Assembly: GCF_008831505.1 (NCBI RefSeq)
Contig: NZ_CP044507.1
Coordinates: forward strand, 1,674,001-1,738,000
Length of the DNA: 64,000 bases
Source: Chryseobacterium sp.
GTDB taxonomy: Bacteria; Bacteroidota; Bacteroidia; Flavobacteriales; Weeksellaceae
Direction of reading: 5' to 3'
Shown: one piece after another, positions 26,801-36,167 of the stretch
How positions within the stretch are numbered: the first letter of the stretch is position 1
Layout of the letters: every line of letters begins with the position of its first letter
The notes under the pieces: model-generated
The model's input: the letters and a program-made list of their open reading frames with translations, nothing else
Told to the model about the DNA's origin: nothing
The model's database searches: none
Made by a program: the position numbers and the translations under genes

Positions 26801-28885
26801 CTATTCTACGTTTTTAACAAGAATCCATCCTGAGTATTTCACCGGTGTACCGGCAGCATCAGGCTCGTTCCAGGTTACCGTGTACCAGTAGGTGCCGGTT
26901 GAAATATTTCTGTCATTACGTCTGCCATCCCATTTATAGCCATTTGATCTGTCGGCCTGGTACACATTAATTCCGTAACGGTCGAATATCTTTATCACCA
27001 GATTCTTTTTGTAACCCAATGAAGAATAATCAATGGCATCGTTTACCCCATCGTTATTCGGCGTAATCGCATTAATCAGATTCGGCACCGTTACTTCTAC
27101 AGCAATAGGTTCACAGTTGAAAGAATCCATAATATAGATCACGTTTTTACCCCTTGGAACATTAGTAAAGATGTTGGAATCCTGCCAAACAGCATTGTCC
27201 ATAGAAAACTGGTAAGGTGGCGTGCCTCCAATTACATTCACCGTGATGGTGTTGTTTGAAATATCGATGGATGAAACAACTGGAATTGGAGCTGCTGAAA
27301 CAGTTACTGTCTGCTTGGTAACACATTCGCCCAAGGTTAGTTTTACCCAATAGCTGCCTACACCTACATTTGAAATAGAGGAAGTAGTGGCTCCGGTACT
27401 CCACAGGTAACTGTTATATCCCGGACCGGCATCAAGTGTAGTGGTATCTTCGGGGCAAATGATCTTATCCTTTAAGACCGCCGAAAGATTGGGAGGAGTT
27501 ACGTTAAGGGTGATTTCGGAGATACCGGTACAGCCGTTCGGGCTTGTACCCTTTACGTAAACCACGGTAGTTGGCGATACAAAGGCGGAGGGATTAGCGA
27601 TGGCGTTAGTTCCGTTGGCAGCATCAGTATAGGAAGGATAGTAGGTTTTTGTGACTGTTCCCCCGCCAACTGCAGCACTGTTGAGATCAAACAGTCCTGT
27701 AGCTGGGTTTGTTTCAATGAAGCAGGTGGTAAGCGAAGCATGATTCATCACAACGGTAGGATAAAACTCCAGTGAAATGGTGCCGTAGTCCGTACAGCCG
27801 TGAGCGGTGGTAACATGCATATAAACCGCAGTAGGAGCTGCCGTGAAAAATGCAGCAGGATTGGTAATAGGATTTACGCCATTATTCATGTCACTTATTG
27901 TGCGGTAATAGACCCGTGTGGCCGTTGGATCTGCAAACATGGCGGTTGAAACTGAAGTAAGATCGAATATGGCGGTACCTTCGTTGTTATTGTTACAGGC
28001 TTTAACTGTTGCATCGCCAACCGTGATGGCACCCTGCACAAAGTTGACAGTTCCTATTTCCAAACACTTATTTATCGGATTAAGCGGATTGGTAGGATCC
28101 GTATAGTGAAGTGCATAATAATAAGTATTGGCAGTATTCACTGTAACCGTACCCAGAGGATTACTGTTGGTTAAAAGATCATTGGTGTTATTGTGGTAGG
28201 TTACGGTGAAGTTGGGATTTCCATTGACGATTCCCGCAGAGAGCGTGCTGAAATCAAATACGCCCGGATTTGTACAGAGGGTAATGATCCCGTCCTGATT
28301 GGGACCTGGGGCAATAAAAGGGTTGGGACTGATTGCCGGGTTATTGTAAGGAGACGCCATGGTAGCCGTTCCTCCCCAGGTCAGCGAAAATGGTGCGGTA
28401 GTCGTACTTCCCGCTCCCACCCAGTTATCGATGTATAAATAATAAGTCTGACCTGCTGTAACATTTAGGTACTGACAGTATGGAGTGGTGGACCCTCCGG
28501 CAGCACTGATCACCGTACTTGTCATATTGAGACCTGTAGAAGCGCCAACGCCGATCACCGTGGCGGCATTGCATCGGATGGGTGAACCCAGGTTTCCGCA
28601 GGAGACATTCGGACCATAAACAGCCCAGTCATAATCTGCGGCCGGATCAGTAGGAACAAGATCGAAAGTTAATGTTCCGCTGGTTGCAATCGTTATCTTA
28701 TACCAGATCGAATTATGTTCACCGGTACTCAGACATCCTCCCAAAGGTTCATTGACCAAGCCAATACCGGAAGGGCTGTAGGTAATACTGGAGTTTCCAC
28801 AAACAGTTAATGCGGTGGAGCAATCTTCCTGGGAAAAAAAAGTTTGCGAGATAAGGAAAATGACGAGGAGTAAAGTTTTTTTCAT
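26801..28885 (-). CDS. T9SS type B (gliding motility-associated) surface protein
   Basis: 694 residues with a signal peptide (residues 1-18, ending TFFSQ). Residues about 20-170 form a C-rich jelly-roll-like domain (CSTALTVCGNSS ... YYLYIDNW), followed by several repeat domains with T.Y......DA.NG patterns and an Ig-like unit with AGPGYNSYLWSTGAT. The last about 95 residues are the CHU_C/type B sorting domain (NAITPNNDGVNDAI ... IKIFDRYGINVYQ ... YKWDGRRND ... GTYWYTVTW). It is exported by T9SS and is likely a surface or secreted protein of unknown ligand. A candidate TATATTTG box is at 28925-28918. Confidence 0.93.
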   Translation of the reverse strand: MKKTLLLVIFLISQTFFSQEDCSTALTVCGNSSITYSPSGIGLVNEPLGGCLSTGEHNSIWYKITIATSGTLTFDLVPTDPAADYDWAVYGPNVSCGNLGSPIRCNAATVIGVGASTGLNMTSTVISAAGGSTTPYCQYLNVTAGQTYYLYIDNWVGAGSTTTAPFSLTWGGTATMASPYNNPAISPNPFIAPGPNQDGIITLCTNPGVFDFSTLSAGIVNGNPNFTVTYHNNTNDLLTNSNPLGTVTVNTANTYYYALHYTDPTNPLNPINKCLEIGTVNFVQGAITVGDATVKACNNNNEGTAIFDLTSVSTAMFADPTATRVYYRTISDMNNGVNPITNPAAFFTAAPTAVYMHVTTAHGCTDYGTISLEFYPTVVMNHASLTTCFIETNPATGLFDLNSAAVGGGTVTKTYYPSYTDAANGTNAIANPSAFVSPTTVVYVKGTSPNGCTGISEITLNVTPPNLSAVLKDKIICPEDTTTLDAGPGYNSYLWSTGATTSSISNVGVGSYWVKLTLGECVTKQTVTVSAAPIPVVSSIDISNNTITVNVIGGTPPYQFSMDNAVWQDSNIFTNVPRGKNVIYIMDSFNCEPIAVEVTVPNLINAITPNNDGVNDAIDYSSLGYKKNLVIKIFDRYGINVYQADRSNGYKWDGRRNDRNISTGTYWYTVTWNEPDAAGTPVKYSGWILVKNVE

Positions 28886-29738
28886 ATCAGATTTGGGCTT
28901 TATGGTTTAGTATCTATCAAATATAGAATTATTTATTATTAATGCTTAAATTATTATACGCTTTTCATAATTAAAAAATAAAATGACAAGTCATTCGGTT
29001 TAACCACAGAGATACAGCGAATGCACAGAGGTCACGGCGATTATGGATTATGGATGTTGAATTTTAAATTTTGAATTTTGAATTTTAGATTCTGAATATT
29101 TTGAATGGTTTTCTCATAACTTCCTAACCTTCTAACCTTCTGGAGTCTTACATCTGAAATCTTTACTCTTTGCTCTTTGCTCTTTCTTCTAATTAATCAC
29201 AGAGACACAGAGAATGCACAGAGGTCACGGCGATTATGGATGTTGAATTTTGAATTTTAGATTCTGAATTATTTTGAATGGTTTCTTCATAACTTTCTAA
29301 CCTTCTAACCTTCTAACGTTCTGGAGTCTTACATCTGAAATCTTTACTCTTTGCTCTTTACTCTTTCTTCTAATTAACCACAGAGACACAGCGAATGCAC
29401 AGAGGTCACGGCGATTATGGATGTTGAATTTTGAATTTTAGATTCTGAATTATTTTGAATGGTCTCCTTATAACCTACCAACCTTCTGGAATCTGACATC
29501 TGATATCTGATATCTGAAATCTGAAATCTAACATCCTGCGTCAAAAAACTCAAACACTCAAACACCCTGCTACATATCCACCTCGCTCTCTAACCTTCTA
29601 ACCCTAATTAACCACACTGTCGCCAGGATATATTTAAAATTCACCCCACAGATCTCAGCAAAAATCATAAATTAGCCAGCCCTACCTCCTAACCTTAGCT
29701 TTACTTATAGGCTGGATGTCGGCATTGCTGAATAATTT
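28886..29738. other. 850-bp intergenic region, mostly repeats
   Basis: No gene is supported. The segment 28886-29000 is AT-rich, with the promoter of the type B T9SS gene. The segment 29001-29540 holds three long tandem repeats (listed separately), and 29541-29738 is simple pyrimidine-rich sequence with further CTAACCTTCTAACC motifs. Confidence 0.6.
29001..29540 (+). repeat. Three tandem copies of a 160-195-bp intergenic repeat
   Basis: Units start at about 29001, 29194 and 29375. Each starts with (T)AACCACAGAGACACAG, continues CGAATGCACAGAGGTCACGG and GATTATGGATGTTGAATTTT, then CTAACCTTCTAACCTTCTGG, CTTACATCTGAAATCT and TTTACTCTTTGCTCTTT. The third copy diverges after TGGAATCTGACATCTG. Copies are highly similar, so they are recent or conserved. 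They are not CRISPR (unit too long, no spacers). Confidence 0.85.
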
Positions 29739-30797
29739 ATGCAACTGAACAACATCCTCTACAAAATAAGCCACTGGGAAAGCTGGGACTGGCGAATCAA
29801 ATACATCCCAATCGTCCCGGTATGGGCCTGGAACTGCGCGCGTGCAGGGTCGTTCTGGTTTTTCACACCCTCCAATCCTAAACTCGCTTTCGGCGGTTTT
29901 GAAGGCGTTACCAAAATGTCCATTTATGAACACCTGCCACCGGGCAGTTATCCGGAAAGCAGGCTGATCAAGGCCGGACAGGATTTCGCAGATGTAGAGC
30001 GGCTGGTGGCAAAACGTTACACCTACCCTTTCGTTGTGAAACCCAATGTGGGCCGAATGGGCTTTATGTTCCGCATCATCCGCAAGCCGGAAGACCTAAG
30101 GGCCTATCATGAACTGATGCCTGTGGATTATATCATACAGGACCTCATTGAATTCCCCCTGGAAGTAAGCGTTTTCTACTACCGTTTGCCGGAGGATAAA
30201 AACGGTACCATCACCGGATTTATACGCAAGGAATTTCTGGAAATTACCGGCGATGGTCACTCTACCATGGACGAACTTATGGCCGCCAGTCCGCGCGTCT
30301 GTTTCCGCCTGGAAGAGATGCGCGCCAAGCATGCCGATAAGCTGGATCTGGTGCTGCAGAAAGGCGAAACTTTTTGCCTGAGCCATGCACTGAACCTCAG
30401 CCGCGGCTGTTCACTGGTGAGCCTGGAAGATGAGAAAGATGAAAGGCTGCTGAAGGTCTTCGATGAAATCAGCTCCTATTCCGACACCCTGTTTTATGGT
30501 CGCTACGACATTAAATGTGCCTCCATTGAAGACCTGAAGGCCGGCAGGAACTTTTCTATCATAGAATACAATGGTTGTGGCGCCGAACCGCACCATGTGT
30601 ATGGCAACGGCAACACTTTTGCGCAGGCCTGTCTGATTTTGGCGCGGCACTGGAACATTCTGTACCGTGTGGCTCGCAGCAATTACCGCCGTGGCGCCAA
30701 ATACGACAGTTTTAAAACGGGCTGGAGGACAATGACGGGTTGCCGCCGGCATTTCGCCAGACTCCGCCGGCTGGATTCGCACTTCCCGGACTCCTGA
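29739..30797 (+). CDS. ATP-grasp protein, D-Ala-D-Ala ligase-like
   Basis: 352 residues, no signal peptide. Residues about 85-310 look like an ATP-grasp domain: YPFVVKPNVGRMGFMFRII (ATP-binding Lys), DYIIQDLIEFPLEVSVFYYR, GFIRKEFLEITGDGHSTMDEL and a C-terminal metal site FSIIEYNGCGAEPHHVYG with the E-x-N pair. The N-terminus has a conserved WDWRIKYIPIVPVW segment seen in flavobacterial homologues. Substrates are unknown; the family joins a carboxylate to an amine with ATP. It stands alone, with repeats upstream and the AlkD-like gene 102 bp downstream. Confidence 0.8.
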   Translation: MQLNNILYKISHWESWDWRIKYIPIVPVWAWNCARAGSFWFFTPSNPKLAFGGFEGVTKMSIYEHLPPGSYPESRLIKAGQDFADVERLVAKRYTYPFVVKPNVGRMGFMFRIIRKPEDLRAYHELMPVDYIIQDLIEFPLEVSVFYYRLPEDKNGTITGFIRKEFLEITGDGHSTMDELMAASPRVCFRLEEMRAKHADKLDLVLQKGETFCLSHALNLSRGCSLVSLEDEKDERLLKVFDEISSYSDTLFYGRYDIKCASIEDLKAGRNFSIIEYNGCGAEPHHVYGNGNTFAQACLILARHWNILYRVARSNYRRGAKYDSFKTGWRTMTGCRRHFARLRRLDSHFPDS

Positions 30798-30862
30798 GCC
30801 TGCACGACCCATAGCCGGCTGCGAAATTTCAGTATTCCTCCTATGGTAAGTCTTTAATACTG

Positions 30863-30870
30863 TATATTTG
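30863..30870 (+). promoter_or_regulatory. Candidate -7 promoter box (TATATTTG)
   Basis: TAnnTTTG match 29 bp before the ATG at 30900; no clear -33 element. Confidence 0.4.
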
Positions 30871-30899
30871 ATTTTCCTGAAGCTTTAAAACCAAAGCCT

Positions 30900-31553
30900 A
30901 TGACTCAACTATCCGGTACGGCAGCCGAAATTTATGATCAGATCAAAGGCACGGATACCAAACTCGGTGACCTGCGCCAAATTGCTAAAAACATCAGAAC
31001 CAATCATCCCCTGGCACTGGAATTATGGTCCACCGCGGAACTGTATCCGCGGCTGTTAGCGATTCTGATTATGGATAAGAAAGAACTCACGGAAACGGTG
31101 GTCCAACAACTTATATATGATATGGACAGCCACACCGGTACAGACCGTACCCAACTTGCCGACTGGCTGATGGCTAACCAGCTTACAAAAGATAAAAAAG
31201 GGCTTTCCATGCTGAATTCCTGGGAGCACCATCCTTCACCGCTACACCGCCGGCTGTTCTGGTACCATCAGGGCAGGTTGCGTTGGGTAGGACAGCAACC
31301 TCCCAACAATACCGCCGCGCTTCTGGAAGCTTTGGATGAAAGGATGACTACCGAAGAACCCGAAGTACAGTGGGCGATGAACTTCACGGCTGGCTGGATT
31401 GGTATATTTGATGAGTCCCACCGGCAAAGATGTATTGAAATTGGCGAAAGAACCGGCCTTTATATAGACATGCCGGTAGCCCGAAACTGTGCGCCGGATT
31501 ATCTACCGGCCTTCATTGAATCGGAGCTGGCAAAGCGTAAAGCGAAAAAATAG
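30900..31553 (+). CDS. AlkD-like DNA alkylation repair protein
   Basis: 217 residues, all alpha-helical HEAT-like repeats. Characteristic blocks are HPLALELWSTAELYPRLLAILIMD, DSHTGTDRTQLADWLMANQL, SMLNSWEHHPSPLHRRLFWYHQGRLRW (given as family landmarks SPLHRRLFWYHQGR) and EVQWAMNFTAGWIGI. AlkD-type glycosylases remove bulky or cationic alkyl bases from DNA without base flipping. The typical catalytic Trp/Asp arrangement cannot be verified without alignment. Soluble and monocistronic as far as can be seen. Confidence 0.75.
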   Translation: MTQLSGTAAEIYDQIKGTDTKLGDLRQIAKNIRTNHPLALELWSTAELYPRLLAILIMDKKELTETVVQQLIYDMDSHTGTDRTQLADWLMANQLTKDKKGLSMLNSWEHHPSPLHRRLFWYHQGRLRWVGQQPPNNTAALLEALDERMTTEEPEVQWAMNFTAGWIGIFDESHRQRCIEIGERTGLYIDMPVARNCAPDYLPAFIESELAKRKAKK

Positions 31554-31636
31554 CCAACATCTTAGCGGCAATTGTATTATAGAATTTTCTTTTTAACAAC
31601 GAATGGCTTGTTTACTGTACCTAATAATTAATTCTG

Positions 31637-32488
31637 ATGAAAAAAACTGTATTCTCCCTGCTATGCATCCTTCTCGCGTTATCCTACAATGCACAGAGCC
31701 ACCGCTTTCTCTACGAATATACCTTTAAAATAGACTCCCTGGACCGCAGTAAATCTGAAAAAGAACTGATGGTACTGGACATTGGAAAGGAAGGCTCACG
31801 TTTTTACAGTTTTGAGAGAGCACAGTATGACTCTGTCAGGGAGTCGGAAATAAAAAAGGCTATGCAGACAAAATCAACACATATAGATTTTACGCATATC
31901 CGTGATCGTTCAAAAGTCCGCAGCCGTGTAACCAAAAAATATCCAGACTACCAAACTACCCTGCATACAACCATCGGGTCAGATGATTTGGCTGTCCTGT
32001 ACGAAGCTAAAATGGAATGGTCGATTTCGAAAGAAACCAGGACCATTAAAGGTTTGAAGGCTCAGAAAGCTACAGGTTCACTTGCCGGCCGCCAGTGGAC
32101 TGCATGGTATACTCCTGAAATTCCCTTGCAGGACGGCCCTTACAGATTCGCCGGACTCCCAGGCCTCATCCTTGAGATCAACGATTCAAAAAGAGATCAC
32201 GTATTTACATTTGCAGGAAACCGTAAACATAAAGACTTGCGGCTGCAGGAGAACGAGAAAGGTATTCCTGTCTCGGAAAAAAAGTTTAACGAACTATGGA
32301 AAATATATTTTAAAGATCCAGCAAAATCTACACGTATGATATTGGCGGACCCCGATGTTAAGATTACGATGAGCGATGGTTCCGGCCGCATTATTCCTCA
32401 GGCAGAAATGATTCGCAACAATGAAATCAGGCTGAAGGAAAAATTGCAGAAGAATAATAATTTTATTGACCTGACTCTATACAGGTAG
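31637..32488 (+). CDS. GLPGLI family secreted protein
   Basis: 283 residues with a signal peptide (residues 1-19, ending YNAQ). The defining motif is present as FAGLPGLILEI at about residue 172, preceded by WTAWYTPEIPLQDGPYRF, the usual context of the Bacteroidota GLPGLI family (TIGR01200). Family function is unknown; members are periplasmic or outer-membrane proteins, often near receptor genes, but none is adjacent here. Confidence 0.92.
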   Translation: MKKTVFSLLCILLALSYNAQSHRFLYEYTFKIDSLDRSKSEKELMVLDIGKEGSRFYSFERAQYDSVRESEIKKAMQTKSTHIDFTHIRDRSKVRSRVTKKYPDYQTTLHTTIGSDDLAVLYEAKMEWSISKETRTIKGLKAQKATGSLAGRQWTAWYTPEIPLQDGPYRFAGLPGLILEINDSKRDHVFTFAGNRKHKDLRLQENEKGIPVSEKKFNELWKIYFKDPAKSTRMILADPDVKITMSDGSGRIIPQAEMIRNNEIRLKEKLQKNNNFIDLTLYR

Positions 32489-32622
32489 TTGTTATCAGAA
32501 GAACGGTTTTAACTCTTTTATTTTTGCCGCCCAACTTTCAATAGAAACAAACAAAGCTATTGTATAAGTAATTCGTACCACGATAGCGTGAGTTCTGTAC
32601 ATCTTTTTTGCGATTTGAATCT

Positions 32623-32630
32623 TATTTTTG
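32623..32630 (+). promoter_or_regulatory. Candidate promoter box (TATTTTTG) for the Usp operon
   Basis: TAnnTTTG match 14 bp before the ATG at 32645. It argues against a longer start at 32588, whose coding region would contain it. Confidence 0.5.
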
Positions 32631-32644
32631 TTTACCTTAAGAAG

Positions 32645-33565
32645 ATGCAAATACTGATGAAGATGAATACACCTGTACAAACACTGTTGGTACCGACAGA
32701 CTTTACCGATAAATCCCGAAACGCCGTCAACCTGGCCGTTCAGGTTGCACTTCGGCATGAAGCGCGAATACTGATTACCCATACCGTACCTGCCAATTTC
32801 ATCATAGACCATACGGGAAGACAACTGATCGGCGGCGAGCGTGTTAGCCAGAACGTAGAAACTGCGGTGCGCGAACTTCGTACCCTTTATGAAGCCCTGA
32901 CTGCGGAGTATCCTGCGCTGAAGCTGGAAACCCGTGTTACTACAGGCGACGTATGCGACTCACTGAATGAGCTGGCTCTGGAACTGGGTGCCGACCTCAT
33001 CATCATGGGAACTTCCGGCGTGCAGAAATTCAGACAGGCGCTGCTGGGCTCCCACTCCTATTCTGTGCTGAACCGTGCTGTATGTTCGGTGATGCTTATG
33101 CCGGAATCCCGCATGCAGTACGAATTCAAAAAAATCCTTTTTCCTGTGCGGGCCGTAGATCATTTAGTGCTAAAGATGGAATTTGCGCTGGCCATTGCCA
33201 ACAGAAATGAAAGCGAAATCAGCCTGATGGGTGTGGGCAATATGGATAATATGCCCGCGGTACGCGATGCCTTCCTGCAAATGAAGGAGCAGCTTCACCA
33301 CAATGCTGAGCATTTTAATTCGAAACTGGTGCTTACTGCAGACAATGCTGAAATGATCAGCCAAACAACAGAATCCGAAAGCAGTGATCTGGTGATACTG
33401 AACTTCGAAGACGAGATGAAATGGAAATCACTTTTTTCCGAAAATTTCTTCAAGAAAATCATTAATGATACCGATACCGCACTGCTTTTTGTAAAACCTC
33501 AGAATCCGGAGCCAACTCCTGTGGATATCAATTCCTACGACATCACACTTCCCATTCCGGGATAA
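32645..33565 (+). CDS. Tandem-domain universal stress protein
   Basis: 306 residues from ATG 32645 (ATGs at 32657 and 32663 are also possible; the domain begins at TLLVPTDFTDKS). Two Usp domains: residues about 8-155, with the ATP-loop pattern GTSGVQKFRQALLGSHSYSVL, and about 160-290 (FKKILFPVRAVDH onward), in which the nucleotide motif is degraded (SSDLVILNFED). Such proteins act in general stress or energy-state signalling. It is 9 bp upstream of the GNAT gene and coupled to the racemase, an apparent three-gene operon. Confidence 0.85.
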   Translation: MQILMKMNTPVQTLLVPTDFTDKSRNAVNLAVQVALRHEARILITHTVPANFIIDHTGRQLIGGERVSQNVETAVRELRTLYEALTAEYPALKLETRVTTGDVCDSLNELALELGADLIIMGTSGVQKFRQALLGSHSYSVLNRAVCSVMLMPESRMQYEFKKILFPVRAVDHLVLKMEFALAIANRNESEISLMGVGNMDNMPAVRDAFLQMKEQLHHNAEHFNSKLVLTADNAEMISQTTESESSDLVILNFEDEMKWKSLFSENFFKKIINDTDTALLFVKPQNPEPTPVDINSYDITLPIPG

Positions 33566-33574
33566 ATACTTATT

Positions 33575-34018
33575 ATGACTGAATTTAAAAAATATACCGA
33601 AACAGAAAAAGCCACTGACCGGCAGATTGAGCAGATCGTTGACTTCCTGCATGACCATCTGAATCAGTACGGCGATGAAAAAGCAGATATTGAGAAATCC
33701 ATCCTTTACGCGATGGGACATAACGGAAAACCGGGTGGCCTGGTGATTACCGCAGAAAATGCCGGGGGTCTGAAGGGCGCGGTAGTTGTCAATAAAACCG
33801 GTATGGAAGGTTATATTCCGGAAAACATCCTGGTATATATTGCCATAGACCGTGATACCCGCGGTACCGGACTGGGAAAAAAACTGATGCAGCAGGCCAT
33901 TGAGTACAGTGATGGTGATATTGCCCTGCACTGTGAACCGGAAAATCCGGCCAAGCATCTGTATCATAAATTAGGTTTCACATCCAAATACCTCGAAATG
34001 AGGTTAAAAAAACACTAA
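33575..34018 (+). CDS. GNAT-family N-acetyltransferase
   Basis: 147 residues. The acetyl-CoA-binding motif A is VYIAIDRDTRGTGLGKKLMQQA (core RGTGLGKKL), followed by LHCEPENPAKHLYHKLGF. The N-terminal 40 residues (TDRQIEQIVDFLHDHLNQYGD) are unlike generic members. The acceptor is unknown; coupling to an amino-acid racemase-like gene (stop and start overlap as TAATG) suggests an amino-acid-derived substrate. Confidence 0.88.
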   Translation: MTEFKKYTETEKATDRQIEQIVDFLHDHLNQYGDEKADIEKSILYAMGHNGKPGGLVITAENAGGLKGAVVVNKTGMEGYIPENILVYIAIDRDTRGTGLGKKLMQQAIEYSDGDIALHCEPENPAKHLYHKLGFTSKYLEMRLKKH

Positions 34019-35148
34019 TGTCTTATATTTCATTAAACAGCGATAAACTTTTTCATAATTTTAATTTTCTTGACGCATTGTTCAGTCAACATCAGATTGA
34101 CTGGGCAATTGTCGGGAAACTGCTTTGCGGAAACGCAACCTTTCTGAAGGTGCTGCTGGATATGACCGATAAGGAAATCTGCGATTCACGTCTTAGCAAC
34201 CTGAAGACCATAAAGAAAATTTCTCCCGAAACCAATACCATCTATATAAAACCGCCAGCCAAGAGACTGGCGCGCAGCATTGTAAGATTTGCGGATGTAA
34301 GTTTCAATACAGAACTGCAGACACTGAAAGCGCTTTCAGAACAGGCGGTAATTCAGGAAAAAACACACCGTGTTGTACTGATGCTGGAGATGGGTGAGCT
34401 GCGCGAAGGCATTATGCTTAAAGACCTGATGGATTTCTATGCCCGGGTGCTGGAGCTTCCCAATATTGAAATCGTAGGTCTTGGAACCAATCTCTGCTGC
34501 CTGAACGGTATCCTGCCGGATGAAGACAAGCTGAAGACGCTGGCGTGGTGCAGAAATATCCTGGAGGATCAGTTCGGTCATAAAATACCCTATATTTCCG
34601 GCGGATCCTCGGTTACGCTGCCGTTGCTGATCAGGGACGAAGTTCCCACAGCCATCAACCATTTCCGCATCGGGGAAACACTTTTCTTCGGTACCGATGT
34701 TTATGCGGACAAGCTGATCCCGGGAATGCATCAGGATGTCTTCACGCTGCATGCTGAGGTCATAGAACTTTCAGAAAAACCGCTCCTCCCCACCGGTACG
34801 GCGGGCACCAATCTGACGGGTGAAACTCCCGAATTCAGTGAGGAGGACAGGAACCGAAGCTCCGTAAGGGCTATTGTAGATGTAGGTTTACTGGACACCG
34901 ATTACAATAATATCATACCCACGCAGCCTGGCATCAGTATTATAGGTGCCAGTTCAGATATGCTCATCCTGGATCTGAATGATAACCCCGGCGGCATAAA
35001 AGTGGGTGACACGCTGGAATTCAGCATGAATTACATGGCCGTACTGCGCGCCATGAATTCGGATTACGTTGACAAGTCAGTGATACCTCCTTCGGCGGCA
35101 TCGGACCTAAAGGACAGCAGAAAATCCGGCGGCTTTTCCTATATTTAG
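34018..35148 (+). CDS. PLP-dependent alanine/ornithine racemase-like protein
   Basis: 376 residues. It has an alanine racemase N-terminal-type TIM barrel: K34 in WAIVGKLLCGN is the expected PLP lysine, followed by DSRLSNLKTIKK, VVLMLEMGELREGI, VGLGTNLCCLNG and ISGGSSVTLPLL. This pattern matches the YhfX/ornithine racemase (Orr) group rather than Alr. Substrate is not certain. Translation starts on the last base of the upstream stop (TAATG), so it is coupled to the GNAT protein. Confidence 0.85.
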   Translation: MSYISLNSDKLFHNFNFLDALFSQHQIDWAIVGKLLCGNATFLKVLLDMTDKEICDSRLSNLKTIKKISPETNTIYIKPPAKRLARSIVRFADVSFNTELQTLKALSEQAVIQEKTHRVVLMLEMGELREGIMLKDLMDFYARVLELPNIEIVGLGTNLCCLNGILPDEDKLKTLAWCRNILEDQFGHKIPYISGGSSVTLPLLIRDEVPTAINHFRIGETLFFGTDVYADKLIPGMHQDVFTLHAEVIELSEKPLLPTGTAGTNLTGETPEFSEEDRNRSSVRAIVDVGLLDTDYNNIIPTQPGISIIGASSDMLILDLNDNPGGIKVGDTLEFSMNYMAVLRAMNSDYVDKSVIPPSAASDLKDSRKSGGFSYI

Positions 35149-35209
35149 TCAATTAAAGTTGGCGGATGCTTCATCAGGAAATGAAGTAACCTCACCCTGA
35201 CTGATTATT

Positions 35210-36091
35210 ATGCCCGAATCCACAATCATCGCCCTGAACATCAGTACTCTGAAGTGCCCCGTCTCTTTTGGGGGTGACTTTGGGATCCTGCCGTTGGATG
35301 CAGCCCCGGTGCCTGATGTGCTTTCAACATCGGTGAAGACAAAATTCTATGCCCTTCTGATCCCGCTGGCGGGTACCGGCGAACTCATTCTGGACGGCAA
35401 TATCTTAGAAATGCGGCGTGGGCGCGTGTTTTTCATCAATTACAGCCAGGTTCTCCGCTTATCGGCGTCGGCTACTTTTCGGGGTAAACTGATTTTATTT
35501 ACCCGGTCCTTCTACAACCTGATCTATACCGGCAACCGTAAAATAAAAAATGACACCGCTTTCTCCGGACTTCCTGCTTTCAGCGACTTCCGGCGGGGGG
35601 ATTTTGCTGATTTTTTGGCTACGGTGTCGGATATCACCACTGAGGCGTCAAGACAGCAGGCGCTGAACCGGGAAACGGTGTGCCTGCTGCTGAAGGTAAC
35701 CATGCTGAAGTTCATACGCGCCAGTGGTGGCGACAATTATATAGGTTTCAAAACCAACCGGACCCTGGCTTATGTGGAAGCTTTTGAAACACTTGTGAAC
35801 CATAATTTCCGACAGCTGAAGCGTACTTCCGAATACGCAGAAAAGCTGAATATCACACCAAACTACCTTAACTCCATTGTAAAAGACCGCCTGGACCTTA
35901 CTGCTGAGCAGTACATCCGTAACCGGGTTATCCTGGAGGCGGAACGTCTGCTGCTGAACACCAGTCTTTCTGTTACCGAAATTTCCTTCGATTTAGGTTT
36001 CTCTGATAAATCCCATTTCGGAAAATATTTCCGTAAAGCTACCGGCCACAGTCCCAACCGCTTCCGTCACAAATTCGTGAACGGACAGTAG
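35210..36091 (+). CDS. AraC-family transcriptional regulator
   Basis: 293 residues. The N-terminal cupin-like sensor (residues about 20-150, with GTGELILDGNILEMRRGRVFFI) is followed by a complete C-terminal double HTH: LKRTSEYAEKLNITPNYLNSIVKDRL, then TEISFDLGFSDKSHFGKYFRKATGHSPNRFR (landmark FGKYFRKATGHSPNRFR). Target genes are unknown; it is 132 bp upstream of the sulfur/redox operon and in the same orientation, so it may regulate that operon. Confidence 0.92.
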   Translation: MPESTIIALNISTLKCPVSFGGDFGILPLDAAPVPDVLSTSVKTKFYALLIPLAGTGELILDGNILEMRRGRVFFINYSQVLRLSASATFRGKLILFTRSFYNLIYTGNRKIKNDTAFSGLPAFSDFRRGDFADFLATVSDITTEASRQQALNRETVCLLLKVTMLKFIRASGGDNYIGFKTNRTLAYVEAFETLVNHNFRQLKRTSEYAEKLNITPNYLNSIVKDRLDLTAEQYIRNRVILEAERLLLNTSLSVTEISFDLGFSDKSHFGKYFRKATGHSPNRFRHKFVNGQ

Positions 36092-36131
36092 GTGCATTGT
36101 GCTTAACTCATTCGGCATCCGTCACCTGAAA

Positions 36132-36145
36132 GTAACATATGTTAC
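36132..36145. promoter_or_regulatory. Perfect palindrome, candidate Crp/Fnr-type operator
   Basis: GTAACATATGTTAC, a 14-bp perfect palindrome of form GTAAC-N4-GTTAC, ends 22 bp before the -7 box at 36168 and thus covers the -33 region of the sulfur operon promoter. The form resembles HcpR/Fnr-type sites described for Bacteroides and Clostridia (from memory). Confidence 0.5.
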
Positions 36146-36167
36146 GGTGCAGGCCTGAGTCATTGCT

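Noticed and set aside
29001-29540. Regular repeats as a CRISPR array
   Set aside because: Units are 160-195 bp with similarity along their whole length, without short repeats separated by unique spacers, and no cas genes are near.
32588-32644. Longer N-terminus for the Usp protein
   Set aside because: The extra residues are hydrophobic and non-conserved and would be encoded across a TATTTTTG promoter box.
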